Shown one piece after another: positions 15,079 through 23,327 of a stretch of DNA of 64,000 bases. Numbering within the stretch: position 1 is the stretch's first letter; each line of letters begins with the position of its first letter. A program made the position numbers and the translations under genes. The notes under the pieces are model-generated. The model was not told the DNA's origin. It did not search any database and saw nothing but the letters and a program-made list of their open reading frames with translations. The stretch is from Lachnospiraceae bacterium C1.1 (GTDB taxonomy: Bacteria > Bacillota > Clostridia > Lachnospirales > Lachnospiraceae): the NCBI GenBank assembly GCA_030434875.1, contig JAUISW010000001.1, positions 248,001 through 312,000 of the forward strand. Reading direction: 5' to 3'.

Positions 15079-16311
15079 ATGAAATCGAAAATACCGCTTA
15101 TAGTGGGAACAACGCTTGCATTATCAACAGTCGCTGCTGCCTCATTGCTATGGGTTGGCAGCAGCCATGAAAAGAATATGATTAATATGGAAGAGAGTCC
15201 ATCCGGGATCAGGTCGACATTGCAGGATCAGTCTGACATAAAGAAAACTGGAACGGGCTCTGTTCTTGGCGAGCGGGAATCTAAGACAGATTCGGAAAAT
15301 ATTAAAAGAAAAAGATATGATCTGCTTGCATCTGTCCTGAAACACGATCTAAATATAATGATCGCGGATGATTCGGGAAATGCAGTAAGCGGGAAGGAAT
15401 TTCATGTCTATCTTGAAAGTTCCGATGGTACGAGATCAGAATATGCCGATCATGATAAGGACGGTGTTATTCATGCTCTTGATCTTCAAAGCGGAAAATA
15501 TACGATAAGTCTTATTCCTACGGATGAATACAGGATGAGTGACCCTGTTGAAGTTAAAGTTCGTGAGGAAGTTGCCTATTCATCGATAGCGAGGATAATT
15601 CAGCTTATCAAAAGCGAAGATGATGTAGATACCGAAAAAGAAGATACAGCCAATCAGAGAGAAGAAGATGATGGAAGCCTGCTCGAGGCAGGTGCCATTG
15701 ATCTCGAAGGTGGAACGATAGGCATTGATGTATCAAGATATAATAAAGAAATTGATTGGGAAATGGTAAAAAAATCCGGAGTGGAGTTTGCCATTATCCG
15801 TTTAGGATACCGCGGTTCGTCCAGCGGAGTTCTTGTAGAGGATTCTCTTTTCAAAAAGAATTATGAAGAAGCTGTTAATGCAGGGATAAAGATAGGCGTG
15901 TATTTTGTAACACAGGCAGTTACTGAAGCTGAAGCTGAGGAAGAGGCTGAAATGGTGGCTGCACTTGCCGATCCTTCAAAATTATCAGCACCTGTCTTTC
16001 TTGATGTGGAGTCATCAGGCGGACGTGGAGATATTATAGATAAGTCTGCAAGAACAAAAAATATAAATGCATTTTGCAGAAAAGCAGAAGAGCTTGGCTT
16101 TAAGGCCGGGGTATATGCAAATAAAAAGTGGTTTACAAAAAATATAGACAGCTCGTTACTTGAGGACTGGGTTATATGGCTTGCTCAATATAAAGTCAGA
16201 ACACCTGATTACGATGGGCATTACGATATATGGCAATACAGTTCAAAGGGGCATGTAGACGGAATCGATGGCTACGTAGATCTCAATCTGAATCTTACAG
16301 CAGGCGAGTGA
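15079..16311 (+). CDS. Membrane-anchored GH25 lysozyme-like protein
   Basis: This 410-aa protein has an N-terminal membrane anchor (about residues 5-27) and a Ser/Lys linker. A prealbumin/Cna-like beta domain covers about 88-165. After an acidic linker comes a C-terminal glycoside hydrolase family 25 muramidase domain (about 212-410). The GH25 catalytic signature is visible: IGIDVSRYNKEIDW with Asp217, then FLDVESS with its Asp/Glu pair near 311-313, and WQYSS near the end. GH25 enzymes cleave peptidoglycan glycan strands. Its place between rfbA and rfbC in one closely spaced operon is unusual and suggests that wall remodelling is coupled to polymer attachment. The ribosome binding site is weak. 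Confidence 0.85.
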   Translation: MKSKIPLIVGTTLALSTVAAASLLWVGSSHEKNMINMEESPSGIRSTLQDQSDIKKTGTGSVLGERESKTDSENIKRKRYDLLASVLKHDLNIMIADDSGNAVSGKEFHVYLESSDGTRSEYADHDKDGVIHALDLQSGKYTISLIPTDEYRMSDPVEVKVREEVAYSSIARIIQLIKSEDDVDTEKEDTANQREEDDGSLLEAGAIDLEGGTIGIDVSRYNKEIDWEMVKKSGVEFAIIRLGYRGSSSGVLVEDSLFKKNYEEAVNAGIKIGVYFVTQAVTEAEAEEEAEMVAALADPSKLSAPVFLDVESSGGRGDIIDKSARTKNINAFCRKAEELGFKAGVYANKKWFTKNIDSSLLEDWVIWLAQYKVRTPDYDGHYDIWQYSSKGHVDGIDGYVDLNLNLTAGE

Positions 16312-16333
16312 TGTTTGAAAATCGGAGGATAAA

Positions 16334-16903
16334 ATGGGACAGATAACAGTAGAAACATGTGAAATTGAAGGACTCAAGGTTATTACACCTAAGGTTTTCG
16401 GGGATGAAAGAGGATATTTCATGGAAACTTATAATCAGGCAGATTTTGTCGAAGCCGGTATTGATAATGTTTTCGTGCAGGATAATCAGTCATCTTCAAC
16501 AAAGGGAGTTTTGAGAGGAATGCATTTTCAGAATAATTTCCCTCAGGCAAAGCTCGTAAGGGTTCTCTCAGGAGAAGTTTATGATGTAGCAGTCGATCTT
16601 AGACCGGATTCTGCAACTTTCGGCAAATGGTTCGGAGTAACACTTTCGAAGGAAAACCATAAGATGTTTTTTATTCCCAGAGGATTTGCACATGGTTTTC
16701 TTGTGCTTTCAGAAACTGCTGAGTTTGCATATAAGTGCGATGACCTCTATCATCCGGGAGATGATGGCGGACTTAGATTTGATGATCCGGCAATAGGCAT
16801 CAAATGGCCGGATTCAATAAAGGAAGATGAACTTAATATTAATGACAGGGACAGAAACTGGCCTGTTTTTGAAGATTATAAAAAAGAACGTGGTATAAAC
16901 TGA
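16334..16903 (+). CDS. rfbC: dTDP-4-dehydrorhamnose 3,5-epimerase
   Basis: This 189-aa cupin-type enzyme turns dTDP-4-keto-6-deoxyglucose into dTDP-4-keto-rhamnose. The motif GVLRGMHFQ (residues 58-66) contains the catalytic His64, and YKCDDLYHPGDDGG carries the conserved aromatic site. Length is typical. GGAGG lies 8 bp upstream of ATG 16334. The expected partner reductase gene rfbD is not found anywhere in the window. It lies between the GH25 gene and the ABC permease gene, 4 bp from the latter. Confidence 0.95.
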   Translation: MGQITVETCEIEGLKVITPKVFGDERGYFMETYNQADFVEAGIDNVFVQDNQSSSTKGVLRGMHFQNNFPQAKLVRVLSGEVYDVAVDLRPDSATFGKWFGVTLSKENHKMFFIPRGFAHGFLVLSETAEFAYKCDDLYHPGDDGGLRFDDPAIGIKWPDSIKEDELNINDRDRNWPVFEDYKKERGIN

Positions 16904-16907
16904 GAAA

Positions 16908-17882
16908 ATGACTAAGAAAAACAAAGTAATTTTAATTTCATTTGTCCTGGTAATTCTTTGGAATGCATATATATTATTTCACCATAATATTTTCGCAGAT
17001 CCGGAACAGGAACTCTTAAAGAAGATCATATCATGCTGTATTCTGGACGCAGCGTTTATAGGTTTTATACTTGGATATGACAGGATAGTATCGCTTCCGG
17101 TAGAGCTTTGGCAAAACAGGGAGCTTATCTGGAAATTATCAAAAAATGATTTCAAATCCCGTTTTGCGGGGTCATATTTTGGAATAGCATGGGCCTTTGT
17201 ACAGCCTGCTGTTACAGTGCTGGTCTACTGGTTTGTATTTTCGGTTGGTGCACGTACTGATGTTACAGGAGAGACGACATATCCATTTGTTTTATGGCTT
17301 ATTGCAGGAATAGTTCCGTGGTTCTTTTTCTCAGAAGCATGGGGAAATGGAACGAGTGCTTTTCTTTCATATGAGTACCTTGTTAAGAAAGTCGTGTTTA
17401 AGATAAGCATACTGCCGATAATTAAGATAATTTCGGCACTTTTTATTCATATATTCCTGGTGGCTTTTTCAGCCATACTTATGATCGTTTTAGGTTATTA
17501 TCCTACGGTATACTGGCTGCAGCTGCCTTACTTCACACTTTGTACTTTCCTGCTGGTTCTTGGAATGAGCTATGCAACAGCATCACTTGTGGTGTTTTTC
17601 AGGGATATCGGTCAGATCATCGGCATTCTTATGCAGGTAGGAGTATGGATAACTCCGATAATGTGGCATCTGGATTCACTTTCAAGACCGATGCAGATAA
17701 TCTTTAAGCTGAATCCGGTATATTATGTGGTTGATGGATTCAGAATGGCTTTCCTTGATAAAATGTGGTTTTATGAGCATTTTTATTCAACAGCCTACTT
17801 CTGGATATGCACAGTGGTAATGTTTATCTTTGGTGCTGTAATATTTAAGAAACTTAAGGTCCACTTTGCGGACGTATTATAA
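16908..17882 (+). CDS. wzm: Polysaccharide ABC exporter permease
   Basis: This 324-aa ABC-2 type membrane protein has about eight hydrophobic segments. Two N-terminal helices (residues 8-24 and 38-55) precede the ABC-2 core. The core begins with the amphipathic signature ELIWKLSKNDFKSRFAGSYF, followed by GIAWAFVQPAVTVLVYW. It ends with the conserved NPVYYVVDGFR block. This is the Wzm/TagG type that, with Wzt, moves lipid-linked polysaccharide across the membrane. The gene starts 4 bp after rfbC and the ATPase gene starts 10 bp after it. Wzm is the functional name; the symbol rests on family and context. Confidence 0.88.
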   Translation: MTKKNKVILISFVLVILWNAYILFHHNIFADPEQELLKKIISCCILDAAFIGFILGYDRIVSLPVELWQNRELIWKLSKNDFKSRFAGSYFGIAWAFVQPAVTVLVYWFVFSVGARTDVTGETTYPFVLWLIAGIVPWFFFSEAWGNGTSAFLSYEYLVKKVVFKISILPIIKIISALFIHIFLVAFSAILMIVLGYYPTVYWLQLPYFTLCTFLLVLGMSYATASLVVFFRDIGQIIGILMQVGVWITPIMWHLDSLSRPMQIIFKLNPVYYVVDGFRMAFLDKMWFYEHFYSTAYFWICTVVMFIFGAVIFKKLKVHFADVL

Positions 17883-17892
17883 TAGGAGCAAC

Positions 17893-19191
17893 ATGTCAGA
17901 ATCAGAAATTGCTATCAAGGTCGAGCATCTCGACAAAGTTTATAAATTATATGACCACCGTCGTGACAGGCTTAGAGATGCACTTGGTCTTACAAAGAAA
18001 AAAATCTATCATGAGCATTATGCACTTAAGGACGTTTCGCTTGAGGTACATAAGGGCGAGACAGTAGGAATTATAGGAACCAATGGTTCGGGTAAATCAA
18101 CAATTCTGAAGATCATAACAGGAGTGCTTAATGCCACAAATGGAAATATTGATATAAACGGAAGAATTTCGGCTCTTCTTGAACTTGGAGCCGGATTTAA
18201 CATGGAATTTACCGGAATCGAGAATGTATATCTTAACGGTACCATGATCGGTTTTTCAAAACAGGAAATAGATGAAAAGCTTGAAGCAATTCTTGATTTT
18301 GCAGATATAGGCGATTTTGTATATCAGAAGGTCAAGACTTATTCGAGCGGTATGTTCGTCAGACTGGCTTTTGCAGTAGCAATTAATATTGAACCGGAGA
18401 TCCTTATTGTAGATGAGGCACTCTCTGTTGGAGATATTTTCTTCCAGAACAAATGTTATCATAAGTTCGAAGAGTTCAAAAAAGCCGGAAAAACAATAGT
18501 ATTCGTAAGCCATGATCTTTCAAGTGTGTCAAAGTATTGTGACAGGGTAATACTTCTTGACAGAGGTGTTAAGCTCGGAGAGGGTACGCCGAAGGTCATG
18601 ATCGACATGTATAAAAAGGTTCTGGTTCATCAGCTGGATGCAAAGCCTGATGACAACGCCTCTTCTTTCAACAGGGGAGGAATGAAGAAAGAGAATGGTG
18701 ATGGACCAAAGCTCTGGAAAGACCGAATGGTCATTAATCCTTCAAAGGATATATATGGAAGCGGACTTGCGGAAATAGTGGATTTCTGCTGTGTTGATAA
18801 CGGCGGAGAAGTTACAAATACTATTGTAAAGGGTGACAGCTTTACGATCAGGATGAAAGTTCATTTTAATACGCGTATCCAGCAGCCTATACTTGCCTGC
18901 TCATTTAAGAATAGAATGGGTGTCGAGATAACCGGAACAAATACGATGTTTGAACATATCGATACAGGAAATCCTGAGGAAGGTGATGAACTTATTGTAA
19001 ACTTTACACAGGAAATGAGTCTTCAGGGTGGAGAGTATCTGATATCATTTGGATGTGTAGGTTACAGGGATGGTGAATTCACTGTTTATCACAGAATGTA
19101 TGATATATTCAGTATAAATGTCATATCATCAAAGGATACGGTTGGATATTATGATATGGGCATGGAAACAACAGTAGAAAAGGTTAAATGA
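17893..19191 (+). CDS. wzt: Polysaccharide ABC exporter ATPase with C-terminal glycan-binding domain
   Basis: This 432-aa ATPase has Walker A GTNGSGKST (62-70), signature YSSGM (150-154) and Walker B ILIVDEALSVGD (170-181), all in the N-terminal 250 residues. The C-terminal part (about 290-430) is a beta-sandwich-like Wzt C-domain (GDSFTIRMKVHF, MSLQGGEYLISFG). In E. coli O9a the equivalent domain recognises the modified non-reducing end of the polymer before export. Its presence predicts that this polymer carries a terminal modification, and the next gene encodes a candidate enzyme. Start at ATG 17893 behind AGGAG. Confidence 0.9.
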   Translation: MSESEIAIKVEHLDKVYKLYDHRRDRLRDALGLTKKKIYHEHYALKDVSLEVHKGETVGIIGTNGSGKSTILKIITGVLNATNGNIDINGRISALLELGAGFNMEFTGIENVYLNGTMIGFSKQEIDEKLEAILDFADIGDFVYQKVKTYSSGMFVRLAFAVAINIEPEILIVDEALSVGDIFFQNKCYHKFEEFKKAGKTIVFVSHDLSSVSKYCDRVILLDRGVKLGEGTPKVMIDMYKKVLVHQLDAKPDDNASSFNRGGMKKENGDGPKLWKDRMVINPSKDIYGSGLAEIVDFCCVDNGGEVTNTIVKGDSFTIRMKVHFNTRIQQPILACSFKNRMGVEITGTNTMFEHIDTGNPEEGDELIVNFTQEMSLQGGEYLISFGCVGYRDGEFTVYHRMYDIFSINVISSKDTVGYYDMGMETTVEKVK

Positions 19192-19229
19192 GACAGATTC
19201 CCAGATGAAAAGATTTGATGGAGAGAAAG

Positions 19230-21485
19230 ATGGAAACAAAGCGGGAAAAAATCGGAAATGTAGTTATGGATTATACTTATTATCCGGGAGAGGATTTTTA
19301 CAGTGAAGGTTCAGATGAAGATGAACTTTTACAGATTGTAAAGGATAACGGTCCTGAGGAATATAACCGTATAATCGGTGAAAAGATGCGATGGAGTACT
19401 CTTTATCATCTCTCACATTTAAGGGGAAATATTGTTGACTTCATTCCGATAAAAAAATCAGAAAATGTACTTGAGGTTGGCGCAGGCTGTGGAGCAATAA
19501 CCGGAACTTTGAGCCGGATGGCTAAGTCTGTGACATGTATTGAGCTCAGCCGAAAGAGAAGCCTTATAAATGCCTACAGAAACAAAGAGGCAGATAATAT
19601 AGAAATCAAGGTTGGAAATTTTCAGGATATAGAAAAACATCTGGATGAAAAGTTCGATTATATAATGCTTATAGGTGTTCTGGAGTATGCACTGTCATAT
19701 ATAAATGATCCAAAACCCTATGACAAATTTTTGAGCATTCTTTCAAAGCATTTGAAGGAAGGCGGTAAAATTGTAGTTGCCATAGAAAATAAGTACGGAA
19801 TGAAATATTTCGCAGGATGCAGAGAAGATCATACCGGAAGGTATTTTGACTCTATAATGGGATATCCTAACGGGGGACAGGCAAGGACATTTTCAAGGGA
19901 TGAACTTGAAAAACTGGCACATGATGCCGGATTTAAGAGTAGATTTTTCTATCCTTATCCCGACTATAAACTTCCAATAATGGTATATTCGGATTCAAAA
20001 CTTCCGACAGTCGGTGATTTTACCGATAATTTGCGAAATTTTGATAATGAACGTTTTACAGCTTTTGATGAGGGGCTGGCTTTTGATGAATCTGTAAGAG
20101 ATGGAAGCTTTCCTTTCTTTTCAAACTCATTCCTTGTAATAATGAATAAAGATGAGAGACTGGAAGGTTTTTCAACACGTTATCCTATTTATTCAAAACA
20201 TTCCAATGAAAGGGATTACAGGTTCCAGATAAGAACTGATATAGTTGAAGATGGAAACCATAAGCGTTTCGTTATCAAGTATCCCCTTTCTGATCAGGCA
20301 GTTAATCATCTTGAACATACATATGAGGTGTATGAAGCACTACGTGAAGAATTTAAGGGGACGAATTTTAAGCCTAATTCTGTAGTGCGAAGAAATAATC
20401 TTGATGGAAGCTTAAATTCACTTGAATTTGAGTATCTTGACGGAATAACTATGGCTTATGAACTTGATATGCTGAGAAAACGAGGACGTGTTGAAGACGT
20501 AATCGGGATCATGGTTAAGTTTGCACAAACACTCAGAGCAATAGCTGAAGACAAGTTTGAGATTACAGAAGAGTTTAAAACTATTTTTGGTGTTTCTGAA
20601 ATTCCCGGTGAGCATACAAGTATGGGAACAACAGATATAGATTTCGTATTTTCAAATCTTGTATATAAAGACGGATGGAATGTGATCGATTATGAGTGGA
20701 CCTTTGACTTCCCGATACCGGTAAATTATGTAATATACAGATCGGTCAGATACTATCTTGAGAGTTCAGCAGATGAAGACCTTACAGATGTGGATTTCTA
20801 TGAAAGACTTGGAATAAGTCCTGAGGAAAAGGAAATCTATGATCTTATGGAGATCTCGCTTCAGAGGCATATAGCAGGAGACAGGGTTTCTCTTATAGGA
20901 TTTTATTCTATTTTCGGAAGATCAAATATCAAATTTGAAGAGGCAATGTCTCTGGCACGTCGGCTCGACAGACCGGAAAAAGTCAGACTCTATTATAATT
21001 ACGGACAAGGCTTTTCTGAAGAAGATACAGAGTATGTCTATGCTGAGAGAAATGATGATGATCACATTTCATTCGAGGCAACAGTGCCGTCAGATTGTAG
21101 TCTGTTAAGAATTGATCCTATGAATGGAAGTTGTATGATCCGCATGCTCAAATTGGAGATTAACGGGAAAGAGCCGGAAAAATATTTTGTAAACGGGCTT
21201 CCAATGAATGGCGGACTTGTATTTTATGAGACCGATGACCCACAGATAATGCTGGATTCAGTAAAGAGTGGAGACCATATCAGACTAGAATACGTTATAA
21301 GCAGACCTTCGGATGAATTTTTTAAGCCATTGATCGAAGGAATAACAGGGCTCGAAGCTGAGCTTAAGACTGCAAAGGAATCAAAGAAAAAAGGATTCTT
21401 AAGGAAGCATGCTGAAGAAACTCAGGAAGAAAGATATTCAGGCTATACCGAGATAAGGCTCGTTAGCGCAGATGAAAAAATGTGA
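19230..21485 (+). CDS. Methyltransferase-kinase protein, WbdD-like chain terminator candidate
   Basis: This 751-aa protein has a SAM methyltransferase domain first (about 75-255; motif I VLEVGAGCGAITG near 80-92, then VTCIELS). A protein-kinase-like or APH-like domain follows (about 325-515): Lys in FVIKYPL near 350, a hinge-like FEYLDGITMAYEL, the catalytic-loop-like TDIDFVFSNLV near 468-478 and the metal-loop-like VIDYEW near 485-490. A beta-rich domain (about 590-715) and a short charged helix complete it. This order matches WbdD of E. coli O9a, which phosphorylates and methylates the growing polymer end to stop extension. It lies directly after wzm/wzt, and wzt has the matching recognition domain. 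Kinase assignment is by motif reading and is less certain. ATG 19230 has GGAGAG upstream. Confidence 0.65.
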   Translation: METKREKIGNVVMDYTYYPGEDFYSEGSDEDELLQIVKDNGPEEYNRIIGEKMRWSTLYHLSHLRGNIVDFIPIKKSENVLEVGAGCGAITGTLSRMAKSVTCIELSRKRSLINAYRNKEADNIEIKVGNFQDIEKHLDEKFDYIMLIGVLEYALSYINDPKPYDKFLSILSKHLKEGGKIVVAIENKYGMKYFAGCREDHTGRYFDSIMGYPNGGQARTFSRDELEKLAHDAGFKSRFFYPYPDYKLPIMVYSDSKLPTVGDFTDNLRNFDNERFTAFDEGLAFDESVRDGSFPFFSNSFLVIMNKDERLEGFSTRYPIYSKHSNERDYRFQIRTDIVEDGNHKRFVIKYPLSDQAVNHLEHTYEVYEALREEFKGTNFKPNSVVRRNNLDGSLNSLEFEYLDGITMAYELDMLRKRGRVEDVIGIMVKFAQTLRAIAEDKFEITEEFKTIFGVSEIPGEHTSMGTTDIDFVFSNLVYKDGWNVIDYEWTFDFPIPVNYVIYRSVRYYLESSADEDLTDVDFYERLGISPEEKEIYDLMEISLQRHIAGDRVSLIGFYSIFGRSNIKFEEAMSLARRLDRPEKVRLYYNYGQGFSEEDTEYVYAERNDDDHISFEATVPSDCSLLRIDPMNGSCMIRMLKLEINGKEPEKYFVNGLPMNGGLVFYETDDPQIMLDSVKSGDHIRLEYVISRPSDEFFKPLIEGITGLEAELKTAKESKKKGFLRKHAEETQEERYSGYTEIRLVSADEKM

Positions 21486-23274
21486 ATATGAGACCGCACT
21501 GGAAAGGGTAGAATATCCTTACAGGAGATGGATCAAGGAAAACGAAAAAAGTGAATATGATTGTAATAAGGCAGAGTCCGACAGAAAAAAAGTTCTTGAA
21601 GATCATTACCTTTTTACAAGTAAAGGCGCTTCCATAGAGGAGCGTCTTTACGCGTATGTTCTAAATTATCCGGATATGGATTTCATTTATGCGGATGAGG
21701 ATCTTCTTGATGAAGAAGGAAACAGAACGGAGCCTTATTTTAAGAGTGACTGGGCACCGGAAACGATATTATCCTATTATTATCCGGGTTCAATAACAGT
21801 AGTTAAGAAGAAAATTGCTGATTTGGTAGAAAAAGAATTTCCCTATAAAAAGGGCAGCAATGATTTTCTGCGCGAGTGTGCTTTGAAGTCCGCTACTCAC
21901 CTTCACATAAATGAAGTTCTTCTTCATAGGACTGACAGGCTTTCTACCGAATATGAAAAAGTGCCGGATAATGATAATTCTGAAATAAGGATAAGCTGCA
22001 TCATTCTTTCCAAAGATCATCCGGAAATGTTGGAGAAATGCGTAACAGGACTTAATAAGGCAGCTGCTGACGACAATATAGTTTTAAGGACTATAGTAGT
22101 AGACAATGGAAGCAGCAGTGAAAGCGCAAAGTATTATGAGGCAGCATCAAAGCTTTTAAATTTTGAATACTGTCCTCATCCAATGCCGTTTGAATATTCA
22201 ACCTTATGCAATTTCGGGGCTTCTTTAGTAAAAGATAACGAATTACTCCTTTTTTTGAATGATGATATTGAAGTTCCGGCAGGGACTCTTTTTCTTCGAA
22301 AAATGGCGGAAATGGCTTTAAGGAAGGAAGTTGGTGCAGTAGGCTGTAAACTTCTCTATCCCGATGGGATTAAGATACAGCATAATGGCATTAGCCTTTT
22401 GAAAAGCGGACCGTCACACAGATTATGTACTTATACTGATGACAGGGAATATTGCGGAGGAGTAAACACTCACAGCAGAAATGTAATAGCAGTGACAGGA
22501 GCTGCACTTATGTGCAGCTATAAAAAATTCCGGGCTGTCGGGGGATTTGATGAAGGGCTTAAAATTGCATATACAGATGTTGATCTATGCTTTGCTTTTA
22601 TAAGGGAAGGTTTAAGAAATGTCTGTATGAGTGATTTTTATCTGATCCATCATGAGAGTATATCGAGAGATGATGATATAGCTGAAAGATCCGCCTATGA
22701 AAGACTAAAAAAAGAACGGAAATTTTTCGAGAATAAATATGCTGATATTTTAGCAAAGGGAGATATTTACGAGAGTTCACACTGGTCCAGGGTTTCTTTA
22801 AATTATGAACCGCTTTTGGAATCCTTTGAAGAGAAACTTGGAGTAACAGACAGGCTTGATATTCTCGATAAAAGGAAATACCGGCTGAAGCAGGCAGGGA
22901 AAAGGTTTCATTATTCACTGGATACTATCAGTTACAGACTTAATGATGCTTTTGGCAATGAAAATTTTTATGAAATCCAGGGCTGGGCATTCATGGGAGG
23001 CTGTCCGGGCTATGAATATGATCTGAAGATCGTGATAGAGAATGGTGGAAGACGTTATATCCTTGACAGTGCAAGACGATATCGTTCGGATATTGAAATG
23101 GTATTTGCAGAGGAGAAAAACTGCAGACTATCGGGATTTATAGCAAAAATCAGAGCAGATATTATTCCTGAAGGGGATAATAAAATCTATCTGGCTTTGG
23201 TTCGCAGATCTTTCTTTAGTAAAGATATATTAAAGGGTGAGATAGCAGACAGCGGAAAGGTCATCAGTCTGTAG
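21472..23274 (+). CDS. GT2 glycosyltransferase with truncated first catalytic domain
   Basis: This 600-aa cytoplasmic protein overlaps the preceding gene by 14 bp. Residues about 60-130 match only the second half of a GT2 domain (FIYADEDLLDEEG, then EPYFKSDWAPE) and lack the nucleotide-binding first half. A complete GT2 domain follows (about 170-400): ISCIILSKDHPEM, TIVVDNGSS, the DxD-like LFLNDDIE and the ED-like AYTDVDLCF. A C-terminal beta-rich domain (about 480-600) starts at YEIQGWAFMGG. The tandem-GT2 relatives synthesise rhamnose-rich polymers; here only one active site seems intact. It probably adds one sugar type to the polymer exported by Wzm/Wzt. Confidence 0.75.
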   Translation: MKKCEYETALERVEYPYRRWIKENEKSEYDCNKAESDRKKVLEDHYLFTSKGASIEERLYAYVLNYPDMDFIYADEDLLDEEGNRTEPYFKSDWAPETILSYYYPGSITVVKKKIADLVEKEFPYKKGSNDFLRECALKSATHLHINEVLLHRTDRLSTEYEKVPDNDNSEIRISCIILSKDHPEMLEKCVTGLNKAAADDNIVLRTIVVDNGSSSESAKYYEAASKLLNFEYCPHPMPFEYSTLCNFGASLVKDNELLLFLNDDIEVPAGTLFLRKMAEMALRKEVGAVGCKLLYPDGIKIQHNGISLLKSGPSHRLCTYTDDREYCGGVNTHSRNVIAVTGAALMCSYKKFRAVGGFDEGLKIAYTDVDLCFAFIREGLRNVCMSDFYLIHHESISRDDDIAERSAYERLKKERKFFENKYADILAKGDIYESSHWSRVSLNYEPLLESFEEKLGVTDRLDILDKRKYRLKQAGKRFHYSLDTISYRLNDAFGNENFYEIQGWAFMGGCPGYEYDLKIVIENGGRRYILDSARRYRSDIEMVFAEEKNCRLSGFIAKIRADIIPEGDNKIYLALVRRSFFSKDILKGEIADSGKVISL

Positions 23275-23327
23275 CAGAAACAGGGGTTAGAAAAACAGTT
23301 TCAGATAAAGAATTAAGGTGCAAAGTT

